A stretch of DNA of 64,000 bases from contig NZ_QOCL01000013.1 of assembly GCF_004006665.1 (NCBI RefSeq), positions 1-64,000 of the forward strand, in the 5' to 3' direction. The translations under genes were made by a program, and so were the position numbers. The notes below the pieces were generated by a model. That model ran no database searches, had not been told where the DNA came from, and saw only the letters and a list, made by a program, of their open reading frames with translations. This stretch comes from Halobacteriovorax sp. HLS (GTDB lineage: Bacteria > Bdellovibrionota > Bacteriovoracia > Bacteriovoracales > Bacteriovoracaceae). Of this stretch, positions 42,599 through 51,038 are shown piece by piece. Positions within the stretch are counted from its first letter, which is position 1. Every line of letters starts with the position of its first letter.

Positions 42599-43867
42599 AT
42601 GAAAAAAGTTTTTACATTTATCATGAAACCAAAAGTTGACCATCTCGCTCTTACTGAAATTAGTCAAAACCCTGGAGTTAAATATATTATGGACTCAAGT
42701 CTAGTGGGACTTAGATCATCTATTGAAAATATCGGGAGGCCAGATATTATTTTGACGGATACTAATTCAATGGCGCTACTCTCTGAGATTAGTGACTTAG
42801 AAAATGTAGAAAAGAAAATTATCCTGTGTCCAAATGAACAAGCTAATAGTGAAATTGATTATATTGAAATTTCTAAGATTGATGAATATATAAATTCTTT
42901 TTTAAATTTAGGAAGAAGCTTTGAAAAAATTCCTCTTAACTTCTTTTATAGTATGGAGAAGGCGAGCGTGGATATTTTTATTCGCCTGCAAAAGCAAGGG
43001 CAGAGCAAGTTTATCCTTCGATATGCCAAGAATGATATAATTGAACTATCTGATCTAACAAGCTATAGCGAAAAGGGGATGGTTGATCTCTATGTAAAGT
43101 CCACTGATAAAGATGAACTCTACAATATGCTATCAAATTCCTTATGTTATGAAATAGGTGTTAATGACTCGTTAGACGCTATGAAAAATGGTTTAGAACT
43201 CTCTAGGAGCTTATTTCTAGAAAGTGGCTATACTCCTTGCTCTATCCAACTTATTGAAGAATTAAATACCAGTTTATTTAATAGATTAGAACAGGAGGCT
43301 AGCTCAAGCTCAGAAGCTGAATTATTGCAAAGTATTTTGAGCTCAAAAGATTCTCTATACTATAAAAAAGTAGCACTTCAAATGATTCTAGGAATGGATA
43401 TTTTAAAAAAAGAAGACTGGTCCATGGATCGTCACTTTGAACTCTACTCATTTATTTCTTTATTTGCTGATATTGCTTTAACTGATACAAAGATGGGCCT
43501 TATTTCGACTGATGATGAATATGATAAGAGTAAGTTCGATGAAATGGATGCAGAAATTCTTGAAAATCACGCACTCTTAGCATTTGAATTACTTGCAAAT
43601 TATGAAGCTAGGCCAATCAATGTTGATCTGCTAATTCTTGAGCATCATGGGATGAAGTCAGGAATTGGTTTTAGTAAAAATATTGGTGTAGGCTTAAATA
43701 AGATCGTTGTCATCTTTAGGATTGCGGAAAATATAGCGATAGAAATGTTGAAAAAAGAAGAATCGGGTAAGTCATTCTTTATGGATGAAATTCTTGATTT
43801 AGTTGAGAAGAAGTTTGATTCGCCAAGAACGAGAAAAATATTAGATCAATTAGAATTGAGTATTTAA
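42599..43867 (+). CDS. Degenerate receiver/HD-GYP-like protein
   Basis: A 422-residue cytoplasmic protein. The N-terminus (about 1-100) looks like a receiver that has lost its acidic pocket, although IILTDTNSM remains. A middle region (about 120-190) has the YAKNDIIELSDLTSYSEKGMVDLYVK pattern found ahead of HD-GYP-like domains in this type of bacterium. The C-terminal 200 residues follow HD-GYP: FADIALTDTKMG in place of HDIGK, then ILENHALLAFELL, and LLILEHHGMKSGIGF in place of HHE-x-x-x-G-x-GYP. The HD histidine is missing, so it may bind cyclic-di-GMP without cutting it. It stands alone. Confidence 0.6.
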   Translation: MKKVFTFIMKPKVDHLALTEISQNPGVKYIMDSSLVGLRSSIENIGRPDIILTDTNSMALLSEISDLENVEKKIILCPNEQANSEIDYIEISKIDEYINSFLNLGRSFEKIPLNFFYSMEKASVDIFIRLQKQGQSKFILRYAKNDIIELSDLTSYSEKGMVDLYVKSTDKDELYNMLSNSLCYEIGVNDSLDAMKNGLELSRSLFLESGYTPCSIQLIEELNTSLFNRLEQEASSSSEAELLQSILSSKDSLYYKKVALQMILGMDILKKEDWSMDRHFELYSFISLFADIALTDTKMGLISTDDEYDKSKFDEMDAEILENHALLAFELLANYEARPINVDLLILEHHGMKSGIGFSKNIGVGLNKIVVIFRIAENIAIEMLKKEESGKSFFMDEILDLVEKKFDSPRTRKILDQLELSI

Positions 43868-43887
43868 ACCGGTCTCGAAAGACCGGT
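43868..43887 (-). terminator. Hairpin with TTCG loop for the protease gene
   Basis: On the minus strand ACCGGTCT and AGACCGGT enclose a TTCG tetraloop, followed by TTTAAAT. It lies 11 bp past the protease stop and abuts the stop of the convergent gene, so it may serve both. Confidence 0.55.
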
Positions 43888-43898
43888 AAGTTGAACTT

Positions 43899-44657
43899 CT
43901 ATTGAGGCTCAGTTGCTAGACAAGCTGTAATAGCGTCCATATAAACTTGATGAGCAGAAATTAGAGTAGAAGAGTTTGAACCCCCTCTAGACGAACACCC
44001 ACCATGAGTATGGATAGCAACAACTTCTCCAGTTATTTCATTGATGATTGAAGAACCTGAGTTTCCACCCATTGTGTCTGCAATATGATTCATTTGAGAT
44101 GCATTAGATCTGCTACCCGCTACTGTGATTTCTCCAGTGTGAGTTTGTTGAGCAAGATTTCTTACTCTATCATTTCTATCCAGGCCATAACCAGTAATTC
44201 TAATTATGTCTCCAACATTTGGCTTTTCAAAAGAAACATTATAACTACCTTGAACGTCACCGGCATAAGCTCCAGTTTTCTTGTTCGGTAGAACTTTCAT
44301 TACTGCATAGTCATTACCAATTCCACCATTCTTATATACGATAGAATCTTGATCAATCTCATAAACATCTTCTTCGCCAGGATGTTGAATTCTTCCTCGT
44401 GAGTCTGACATTGGAGTATTAAATTCTGCAATTTTAAGTACTGATTTACAGTGTCCTGCAGAGATGGCACATGTTCTACCTATCATTGTTACAGTACAAC
44501 CACCTGTTCCCGTTCTAGAATCAAGTGCTCTTGCGACTTTTGGATTATTTGATGGAACTCTATCATCTGTTGCACCACAGATAGATTTTTCTGAAGCGAA
44601 AGATGAAAGTGAAAGTAGTCCCGTGAATGCTATTACAGCAGTAGCTTTAGTTAACAT
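43899..44657 (-). CDS. Secreted trypsin-like serine protease
   Basis: A 252-residue exported protease of the chymotrypsin fold. The signal peptide ends near SSFASE. The catalytic triad is His69 in ISAGHC, Asp116 in GNDYAVMKV and Ser200 in MGGNSGSS. GGC-type cysteines could form disulfides, for example around residue 54 and 63-70. The layout resembles V8/glutamyl-endopeptidase-like and S1B proteases more than digestive trypsins. The start at 44657 has GGAGG five bases upstream; the longer frame to 44678 lacks one. It may act outside the cell, consistent with a predatory or proteolytic lifestyle (inference). Confidence 0.9.
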   Translation of the reverse strand: MLTKATAVIAFTGLLSLSSFASEKSICGATDDRVPSNNPKVARALDSRTGTGGCTVTMIGRTCAISAGHCKSVLKIAEFNTPMSDSRGRIQHPGEEDVYEIDQDSIVYKNGGIGNDYAVMKVLPNKKTGAYAGDVQGSYNVSFEKPNVGDIIRITGYGLDRNDRVRNLAQQTHTGEITVAGSRSNASQMNHIADTMGGNSGSSIINEITGEVVAIHTHGGCSSRGGSNSSTLISAHQVYMDAITACLATEPQ

Positions 44658-44748
44658 AGTTTCCTCCTTGAAATTCAATGTATATCTAATGCTATAGGAG
44701 CTTCTTTATTTCGTACACTTACAATTTCTCACTTCTAATGAGTAAGTT

Positions 44749-45681
44749 TTAATTACCTGAGCAACTCGCTCCACCAAGAACGCAGAACTTAGAACAAAAG
44801 GGGTGTTTGAGGTGTATATTTTTAAAAGAGTCTTTAAGTGTTTTTCCCATTTCAAATGCTTCATCATATGCAAGAAGTGTGCAGGAGAGAACGCTAGGTG
44901 TGGCCTGCCCTTTTCTTTTTACAATCATTCTTTCAGAAGAGCACATTTGAGATTCCGGTTTAACTTTTAGAATATCCCAGCAGCCAACTGAAATTTCTGG
45001 AACATCTTCATCTTCTTTCATCTCTGGAAAGATGACCAAGTTACTTGAGTCAAGTTCGATATCTATTTGATGCTTTCTCATTAGCTCCTGATATCCATTT
45101 GCTGCGAGCTGTGGTGTTTCATCGATTAGTGAGCGACCAGCAATGCTGATATTAAAGCCGTTATCATAGAGCCACTTAAGTGAGGCTAGAGACTTTAAAA
45201 AAGTTCCAGCTCCTCTTTGTTGTTCATGAATATGTTCTGTGTAGTGATCTAGAGAGACTCGCATTTTAAGTTTCTCACCAAATTTGCTATTCATTTCTAG
45301 CAATGGTCTCTCCCAGCGCTTGATGACATTGTAGGCATTGGTAAGCACAAGAACTGGAACATCAAGCTCTAGTGTATTATTTAAAATAGAGATAATATTA
45401 GGATTTAGAAAAGGCTCTCCACCTGTAAAGCCAATACTGTCTAGCTTCCATTTATTGGTTTTAATTTCGTTGAGATACTGATTTACATCCTCAACACTAA
45501 GATAGCTCAAACGATCATTGGTAGGGCTAGATTCAATATAGCAGTTTTCACAACTTAAATTACAGAGAGTTCCTGTATTAAACCAGAGGGTTTTAAGTCC
45601 GCTAAAGGGGACATGTGCTCTTTGCTCTCCCTTGGCCGTTTGCTTAAGGTCTTCCCATTTCCTAGGTGTTCCTATTTCCAT
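44749..45681 (-). CDS. Radical SAM protein in the arsM operon
   Basis: A 310-residue radical-SAM enzyme with the cluster motif Cys40-x3-Cys44-x2-Cys47 (CNLSCENCY), the SAM block GFTGGEPFLNP and an ending rich in cysteines (HPFCSKFCVLGGASCSGN). The tail may bind an auxiliary cluster as in SPASM/Twitch proteins. The start at 45681 has GGAG upstream and overlaps the DUF547 gene by 10 bp. Its position behind an arsenosugar-type arsM suggests a step in organoarsenical synthesis. It lacks the usual ArsS opening (C-N-x-x-C-x-H-CH-V-x-AGP), so ArsS itself is not claimed. Confidence 0.82.
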   Translation of the reverse strand: MEIGTPRKWEDLKQTAKGEQRAHVPFSGLKTLWFNTGTLCNLSCENCYIESSPTNDRLSYLSVEDVNQYLNEIKTNKWKLDSIGFTGGEPFLNPNIISILNNTLELDVPVLVLTNAYNVIKRWERPLLEMNSKFGEKLKMRVSLDHYTEHIHEQQRGAGTFLKSLASLKWLYDNGFNISIAGRSLIDETPQLAANGYQELMRKHQIDIELDSSNLVIFPEMKEDEDVPEISVGCWDILKVKPESQMCSSERMIVKRKGQATPSVLSCTLLAYDEAFEMGKTLKDSFKNIHLKHPFCSKFCVLGGASCSGN

Positions 45682-46385
45682 TCGTTTAAACTCCAATCAT
45701 AATCTAACCATTCTATTTCTTCTGTTTTTACATCTTCAGAAAGTCTTCTCTTTATAAAGAGGCGCATATCCTGAAAGTCAGACCCATACCATTTAAAGAT
45801 TTTTGAAAGATAGAGTTTCTTACCTATGACGGTATTTTTCTTTTGATCATTAATAAAGTAGATCGCTGCAGACTCTAGTTGCTTTTCTAGGTTCTTTGCA
45901 ACAAAGACCTTAGTTTGTAGGTTTGGACAGCTCATACTTGCGCAAACAACAGCAAAATGAATCCTTGGCTCCTTGAAGTCTTTGCGAATTTTCTTATGTT
46001 CGAGCCAGTCAAGACTTCTCTTTTTATCTAAGAGGGTGAAGAAAGTTTTATTCCAAGGGCTTTGAAAAAATGTTCCAATATCTCTAATGCTCTTTACGGG
46101 GTAGTTTCGAATAATAAGCTCAATAGTAAAGGCATTGTAGGCATTTATTAAAAAGGCCAAGCGTTGCTCTCTATTCCATGAATCGTATTGAGACGTTGTT
46201 ACTGAACTTAGCTTCTTTAAATAGGCTTCAAGTAACAGAGGAGACTTCTTTATCGCACGATAATTGATTAGTGCTTGTTTCTTTTCAACTTTTAAATTCT
46301 TATCTAATAGATTTTGAAAATCTGTATGATTGTGATCAAAGGCGTATAGACTAAATGAGTAGAGAAAGAGTAGTAGTATTCTCAT
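45672..46385 (-). CDS. Secreted DUF547 protein
   Basis: 237 residues with a signal peptide (MRILLLFLYSFSLYAF) and a DUF547 domain: REQRLAFLINAYNAFTIELII, PWNKTFFTL, KEPRIHFAVVCASMSCPNL and the later LYLSKIFKWYGSDF. DUF547 resembles a papain-like or transglutaminase-like fold with Cys and His positions (VVCASMSCP), but its activity is unknown. The start at 46385 is 1 bp after the arsM stop; a longer frame overlapping arsM is not supported. It overlaps the radical SAM gene by 10 bp, so the three are one transcript. Confidence 0.85.
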   Translation of the reverse strand: MRILLLFLYSFSLYAFDHNHTDFQNLLDKNLKVEKKQALINYRAIKKSPLLLEAYLKKLSSVTTSQYDSWNREQRLAFLINAYNAFTIELIIRNYPVKSIRDIGTFFQSPWNKTFFTLLDKKRSLDWLEHKKIRKDFKEPRIHFAVVCASMSCPNLQTKVFVAKNLEKQLESAAIYFINDQKKNTVIGKKLYLSKIFKWYGSDFQDMRLFIKRRLSEDVKTEEIEWLDYDWSLNEWK

Positions 46386-46386
46386 C

Positions 46387-47466
46387 TTAACAACAACTAG
46401 CTTTACTTGAAGATTCATCAAATGGCATTGAACCACCACAGCCTTCAAAAATTCCTAGATGTTCTTTCATATCACCACTAAATTCGAAGTGATCTTTAAA
46501 TCTAGATTCTTGGAGCATTAGAAATGAGTTACCACAGACTCTAAAGGAAACACCTTTTTTCATTACGTGGTGTTCATCAAGTCTGAATTCTTCAGGACAC
46601 TCGCTTATTGTTCCTTTATATGTGACAGCTTGACCATAGTCTTCACAGTCCGCTTCAAGCTGGTCAATTTTAAAAAGTCTATAGGTAACAGAGTAGAACT
46701 TTATTTGTCCTACTTTCTTTTGAAGTTGTTCATTTTCAATCGTGATTACTTCTGCTTCAACATTTCTTGGGTCAAGAAAACCATTGTTCTTAGACATTTG
46801 AAGAAAATCATTCCAGTAGAGAGCACCACTTAAGCACTCACCATAGAGGACAGGGTCCTTAACAAGTTCAGCTGGAATTCTTCTATCACTATATACATCT
46901 GAGAAGTACATCTCTCCACCTGGTCTTAAAATACGGTACACTTCTTTAAGAACAGCATTTTTATCTGTTGCTAGGTTAATTACGCAGTTAGAAATAATTA
47001 CGTCAAAGTAATTATCTTCTAAATCAAGCTCATGAAGCTTTTCTATGTCTCCTTTGATAAAGCGAGTATTTGGTTTATTATAACCAAACTTCTTGGTGTG
47101 ATAGTCAATATGTCTATTTGCCACTTCTAGCTGTTCGTCTGTCATATCAACACCTATGACTTCGCCTTCTTCTCCAACTAGGTAGGAGAGTAGGTAACAG
47201 TCTCTTCCTGCTCCACTTCCTAAGTCTAGAACTCGCTTTCCTTTTAAAGAATGAGGAATGGTAAGGCCACAGCCGTAATACTTTTGCATAACTTCGTCAT
47301 GAATTAACTTCATGGCATCCTTAACATACTGTGGGTATATATCTCCTGTGCAACAGGCGTTCGTTTTTAAGTCACTACTTTGTTGCAATGTTTTTCCGTA
47401 GTACTCTTTTACTTCCTCTTTTGTTTGCGCACTATTTGGAGCACAACAGTTATTGCTATCAGTCAT
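46387..47466 (-). CDS. arsM: Arsenite S-adenosylmethyltransferase (ArsM, arsenosugar type)
   Basis: ArsM methylates As(III) with S-adenosylmethionine. The 359 residues show YYGKTLQQSSDLKTNACC with Cys38/39, YGCG (Cys66), the SAM motif VLDLGSGAGRDCYLLS, and the arsenic-binding Cys161 in ISNCVINL and Cys211 in YGECLSGALYW. The tail is CSKASCC-like. The long C-terminal part (GTISECPEEFRLDEHH) matches the group linked to arsenosugar synthesis rather than simple volatilisers. The start at 47466 has AAGGACG upstream. It is the first gene of arsM-DUF547-radical SAM. Confidence 0.9.
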   Translation of the reverse strand: MTDSNNCCAPNSAQTKEEVKEYYGKTLQQSSDLKTNACCTGDIYPQYVKDAMKLIHDEVMQKYYGCGLTIPHSLKGKRVLDLGSGAGRDCYLLSYLVGEEGEVIGVDMTDEQLEVANRHIDYHTKKFGYNKPNTRFIKGDIEKLHELDLEDNYFDVIISNCVINLATDKNAVLKEVYRILRPGGEMYFSDVYSDRRIPAELVKDPVLYGECLSGALYWNDFLQMSKNNGFLDPRNVEAEVITIENEQLQKKVGQIKFYSVTYRLFKIDQLEADCEDYGQAVTYKGTISECPEEFRLDEHHVMKKGVSFRVCGNSFLMLQESRFKDHFEFSGDMKEHLGIFEGCGGSMPFDESSSKASCC

Positions 47467-47575
47467 ATATCGTCCTTTTTTCAATTAGTGAGTTCTTTTA
47501 AGCTTATGTTACAAAATTATTAAGGCCAAAGAAAGTTTAATTAGTATCTAGTAGAAATTTGTCTAGTATTAAAGT

Positions 47576-48172
47576 ATGATTTTAAAAATGAAAACAAACT
47601 TTAGCTCTATTGAATTTCTCGAGTCGATCAAAAATGGTGAAGACAGCGCCAGAGATGCAATTGTAAGAGCTTATACCGAGCATCTTTATAAAGCAGCTCT
47701 AGGTCAAGGGCTTTCAAATGAACAGGCCCATGACGTGGCCCATTCGACTTGGATGACTTTCTTTGATGTCGTTCATCGTTTTGAAGGTAGAAGCCATATC
47801 AGAACTTTTCTCTTTGGGATTTTCTATAATAAAGTTAGTGAACTTAGACGATCTAACTTGAAGTACTCTCAATCTGATCCAATCGATGAGATCATGGAGT
47901 CTAAATTTCAAGATAATGGTCACTGGAAAGAGGGACTTCCGGGAGATCCTGAGAGGTTTCTTGATTCTTCCCAAGGACTTGATATTATTTCTCTTTGTTT
48001 GGATGAACTGCCGGAGCTGCAAAAGGCCGTTTTTCAGCTCAAGGTGGTCGAGGAAGATGAGAGCGAAGAAATTTGTAACATATTAGACATAACTACCACT
48101 AATCTAAGACAGCTCTTATACAGGGCAAAAAGTCGTCTTAGAGAATGTGTCGAAAGAAAGAGCAATGCTTAA
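47576..48172 (+). CDS. ECF-type RNA polymerase sigma factor
   Basis: A 198-residue sigma-70-family factor with only regions 2 and 4. Region 2 includes AHDVAHSTWMTFFDVVHRFEGRSHIRTFLFGIFYNKVSELRR. Region 4 includes SLCLDELPELQKAVFQLKVVEEDESEEICNILDITTTNLRQLLYRAKSRLRECVE. The order and length fit the extracytoplasmic-function class. A likely anti-sigma factor follows 14 bp downstream. The start is ATG 47576; ATG 47588 is an alternative. Target promoters cannot be told from this window. Confidence 0.92.
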   Translation: MILKMKTNFSSIEFLESIKNGEDSARDAIVRAYTEHLYKAALGQGLSNEQAHDVAHSTWMTFFDVVHRFEGRSHIRTFLFGIFYNKVSELRRSNLKYSQSDPIDEIMESKFQDNGHWKEGLPGDPERFLDSSQGLDIISLCLDELPELQKAVFQLKVVEEDESEEICNILDITTTNLRQLLYRAKSRLRECVERKSNA

Positions 48173-48186
48173 GGGAGGAGGGAGTT

Positions 48187-48438
48187 TTGAAATTGAAAAT
48201 GTTTTCATGTAAGCAAATTTCCAAAATTTCTTGTAGCGAAGAAGAGCTTACAGGTATCGATAAGCTAAACTACCGAATGCATCTCATGCTTTGTGCAAAA
48301 TGCAAAAAGTACGTTCGCTCTTTACGAAAAGTTGAGCAAAAGTTTAGACAAATTATTCTAAATAGGTCTGTGGTAAAGGATACAGATATCAGAAAAATTG
48401 AAGACGAAGTTCTTGAAAAAATTAAAAATGACTCTTAA
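48187..48438 (+). CDS. Small zinc-finger (zf-HC2-type) anti-sigma factor candidate
   Basis: 83 residues with the zinc-binding anti-sigma pattern: MFSCKQISKISC followed by HLMLCAKCKKY (H-x3-C-x2-C). There is no membrane segment, so it is cytoplasmic, unlike most anti-sigma factors. The start is probably TTG 48187, with GGAGGAGGGAG just upstream; ATG 48199 is possible, while the frame from 48145 overlaps the sigma gene. It sits directly behind the ECF gene, and a soluble redox or metal-sensing anti-sigma is inferred. The 3' end overlaps the convergent metalloprotease gene by 17 bp. Confidence 0.72.
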   Translation: MKLKMFSCKQISKISCSEEELTGIDKLNYRMHLMLCAKCKKYVRSLRKVEQKFRQIILNRSVVKDTDIRKIEDEVLEKIKNDS

Positions 48439-49261
48439 TTAGTTTTCCATTCTTATAGTGTCTACATTCACCACTAGCGTATAGTTCTATTACGCCATGA
48501 TATTCAGTTCCATCAGGAATTGAACTTCTTTTAACACTACTTCCTAATACAAGTCCCGAAGCGGTTAGCGCTGGCTTTGAACTGGAGTAATTATCTTGAA
48601 TTCTTTGTGAGTCATTTGTAAAAAGAGATCTATTAGATTGCCAAATACTCATATAAGGCTGCATCACCGCTGCTACTGTGTAATCAAATTGATGACCAAG
48701 TCCTAGTAGGTGACCAAATTCATGTAGGAGAACTGAGGGCATATCGTAGTTTGAAGTTGAAGAAGCATTGTAGCTAAAGTCAAAGTCTCTATTATTAACA
48801 ATGATATCAGCGTGAGTTAGCTCATAGTAATCGCCCCAGGACGCGGATTGCTTAAAGGCATAGAACTGAGTGATAGCGAGGGCCGATGAACTTACATTTG
48901 AGAACCAATCATCAGACATATAGACTCCAATTACAGAGTCTCTATAAGTTGATAGTGCATCGAGACCTTTTGAGGCCGCCCTTGGAACAGGGTAGTTAAA
49001 TAATACTTTCCCTGTGACAGCGTCATCCCAAACTTTTTGCATCTGCTCTACTGGGTTTAATCCTCCTGAAATATCGGAAGGATTAAATACAAAATCAGAA
49101 GAAATATTAATAGTGAGAGGTAGCTTTGAATCAGACCATTTAATAGGAATATCATTAATTAGATCTAGTGGAGCGTTCGCTCCTTGAGTAACGTTCTCAA
49201 CCGTCTTAGGCTTACAGCCAAATAGTAAACAAGAGAATAAGATAGCAATTATGATATACAT
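48422..49261 (-). CDS. Matrixin-like zinc metalloprotease lipoprotein
   Basis: 279 residues with a lipobox LLFGC (Cys16), hence a lipid-anchored exported protein. The catalytic zinc site is HEFGHLLGLGH (His180, His184, His190 with Glu181), the matrixin/astacin-type HExxHxxGxxH, preceded by a helix after ADIIVNNRDF. A methionine-turn MQPYMS follows about 15 residues later. The start at 49261 has GAGGG upstream. It is opposite in direction to the ECF/anti-sigma pair and overlaps it by 17 bp. Substrate unknown; extracellular proteolysis is likely. Confidence 0.88.
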   Translation of the reverse strand: MYIIIAILFSCLLFGCKPKTVENVTQGANAPLDLINDIPIKWSDSKLPLTINISSDFVFNPSDISGGLNPVEQMQKVWDDAVTGKVLFNYPVPRAASKGLDALSTYRDSVIGVYMSDDWFSNVSSSALAITQFYAFKQSASWGDYYELTHADIIVNNRDFDFSYNASSTSNYDMPSVLLHEFGHLLGLGHQFDYTVAAVMQPYMSIWQSNRSLFTNDSQRIQDNYSSSKPALTASGLVLGSSVKRSSIPDGTEYHGVIELYASGECRHYKNGKLIKSHF

Positions 49262-49349
49262 TAAATAACCCTCAATCCTTAAGAGAAGTAGGTGAGACAC
49301 CTAATATAAACTTGTCGGTTATAGAATAAGGGAATTAAGGAAATTTATT

Positions 49350-49378
49350 AAAAAAAAGGAGGAACTAAAAGTTCCCCC
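49350..49378 (-). terminator. Intrinsic terminator after transaldolase gene
   Basis: On the minus strand GGGGGAAC pairs with GTTCCTCC (one G-T pair) around TTTTA, followed by a run of eight T. It lies 31 bp downstream of the transaldolase stop. Confidence 0.82.
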
Positions 49379-49408
49379 TTGGTAAAAAACACGATAAATA
49401 CTATGGTT

Positions 49409-50053
49409 TTAGCTATTTGCTTTAGCATGGTCTGCAAGAAATTGTTCTAGACCATTTGCTGTAAGTGGGTGTTTAAAAAGACCTTTGACTACATTAATTG
49501 GCATTGTTCCAACATCTGCTCCAACTAGTAGGGCCTCTCTCACATGGGAAGAATGTCTAATAGATGCAGCAAGGATTTTTGTTGTAAATCCGTAGTTGTC
49601 ATATACTGTTCTAATTTCCTCAATTAAATCCATTCCACTATGTCCAATATCATCTAGTCTTCCGATAAATGGAGAAATATATGTGGCACCATTCTTAGCG
49701 GCCAAGAACGCCTGATTAACCGAGAAACATAGTGTGACATTTGTCTTTATTCCATTGTCAGAAAACCACTTACAAGCAGCAATTCCATCTTCAGTTAATG
49801 GTAATTTAATAACTACGTTCTTATGAATTTTTGCAAGTTCTGCACCTTCTTTTATCATTCCTTCTGTATCTGTAGCGATAACTTCAGCAGAGATTGGTCC
49901 ATCAACGATGTCACAGATTTCTTTGATAACGTCTTCTTGAGTTCTTCCCGTCTTAGCGATAAGGCTTGGGTTAGTTGTTACACCATCGATAACTCCCCAT
50001 TTCGCTGCTTCACGGATCTCGTCTACCATTCCTGTATCTAAAAATATTTCCAT
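49409..50053 (-). CDS. Small transaldolase (TalC/FSA family)
   Basis: A 214-residue enzyme of the short transaldolase/fructose-6-phosphate aldolase family. It opens with MEIFLDTG and GVTTNPSL. The Schiff-base lysine is Lys83 in NVVIKLPLT, followed by TNVTLCFS and [11 protein letters not shown], and [11 protein letters not shown] comes later. It moves dihydroxyacetone units in the pentose phosphate pathway. The standard length supports a complete gene. A GGAGTAAA-type site precedes the ATG. Monocistronic with its own terminator. Confidence 0.94.
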   Translation of the reverse strand: MEIFLDTGMVDEIREAAKWGVIDGVTTNPSLIAKTGRTQEDVIKEICDIVDGPISAEVIATDTEGMIKEGAELAKIHKNVVIKLPLTEDGIAACKWFSDNGIKTNVTLCFSVNQAFLAAKNGATYISPFIGRLDDIGHSGMDLIEEIRTVYDNYGFTTKILAASIRHSSHVREALLVGADVGTMPINVVKGLFKHPLTANGLEQFLADHAKANS

Positions 50054-50195
50054 TATTTACTCCTAAAAAATTAATTTGCTACAGCTTAACTGTCTTTCTA
50101 TCACTAGTAAATAATCATTTCTCTTATATTTTAGTAGGGTTAGGAACTCTCTTCCTAGGGAAGACCTTTTTGGGCAGATGGGTCATAATAGAAGA

Positions 50196-51038
50196 ATGAA
50201 ATCTTTTATACTGTGGTTTCTATTTATAACTTCTATTCTCTTCACTTGGAACGCCTTGGCGATTAATAGTGAAGACGGTGTCGATTACTCTAAATTCTCT
50301 AAAGAGTTGGCCAAAGAGTTACAAGAAGATATTTCTAACTTAGAAAAGACTAGTGAAGAGGACTCATTCTATGATGAGAAAAGAGATTATTCTAAGTTTT
50401 CAGCTAGAGTTACAGATCGTGATCAGTCCTCAAATATTATCAAAGTTACTTCAGAAAATAGAAACTTAAAATTCTTTAGGGCAGGAGACGAAATAGAGTT
50501 TAATATTGCCTCGATGCAAGATCGTGACAAATGCGTTGCTCATGTAAGAAGTATTGAGCCTAAGTATTTTGTGGCCTACGTTAAAGATCTTATCCCTTGC
50601 TGGGGAGATAAAGAATATTTTAGACGAGGAACAGTATTAGTTATTCGTTCATATCGCTTGGCAGAAAGAGTGAGAGAGGCATCAATTTACAGAAGAGTAT
50701 TACTTAATAGAAAGAAATCATTCTTTAACCAACTCAACAAAGTGAATCACTTCGTTTGGTCATATGATCAACAGAAAATAAAAGTTGCTGCAGAGTATGA
50801 CAAACAGATTATGGAAATTAGAAAGAAAAAACAAAATGCTCTCGAGGAGCTTCAGCTTTCTAAGAAAGATCAAATCTATCTTCAAAAAGAGCTTATTTAT
50901 AGACTTGATACAATCGATAAAGATCTTGAGTTCTATAGAATTGAGTCAGATGAACTTGCGATCGATAGATGGCATATGGACCACGATCTAGGAGTGCCGG
51001 TAGGTAAGAGACCAGCACCAATAAAGCCGAAGCTTTAA
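50196..51038 (+). CDS. Secreted hypothetical protein with beta domain and coiled coil
   Basis: 280 residues beginning with a signal peptide (MKSFILWFLFITSILFTWNALA). A beta-rich, SH3-like section (about 50-150) contains ARVTDRDQSSNIIKV, AGDEIEFNI and two cysteines (DKCVAHV, IPCWGDK). A charged helical section (about 160-260) has coiled-coil character (RKKKQNALEELQLSKKDQ). The end is Pro/Lys-rich (VGKRPAPIKPKL). I do not know the family; two adhesion-like modules suggest an envelope protein. The stop overlaps the convergent recombinase-fold gene by 4 bp. The start at 50178 is an alternative. Confidence 0.65.
   Translation: MKSFILWFLFITSILFTWNALAINSEDGVDYSKFSKELAKELQEDISNLEKTSEEDSFYDEKRDYSKFSARVTDRDQSSNIIKVTSENRNLKFFRAGDEIEFNIASMQDRDKCVAHVRSIEPKYFVAYVKDLIPCWGDKEYFRRGTVLVIRSYRLAERVREASIYRRVLLNRKKSFFNQLNKVNHFVWSYDQQKIKVAAEYDKQIMEIRKKKQNALEELQLSKKDQIYLQKELIYRLDTIDKDLEFYRIESDELAIDRWHMDHDLGVPVGKRPAPIKPKL

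Noticed and set aside
44749-45681. Direct assignment of the radical SAM gene as arsS
   Set aside because: The cluster-binding region lacks the usual ArsS pattern after the first cysteines, so only operon context supports an arsenic role.
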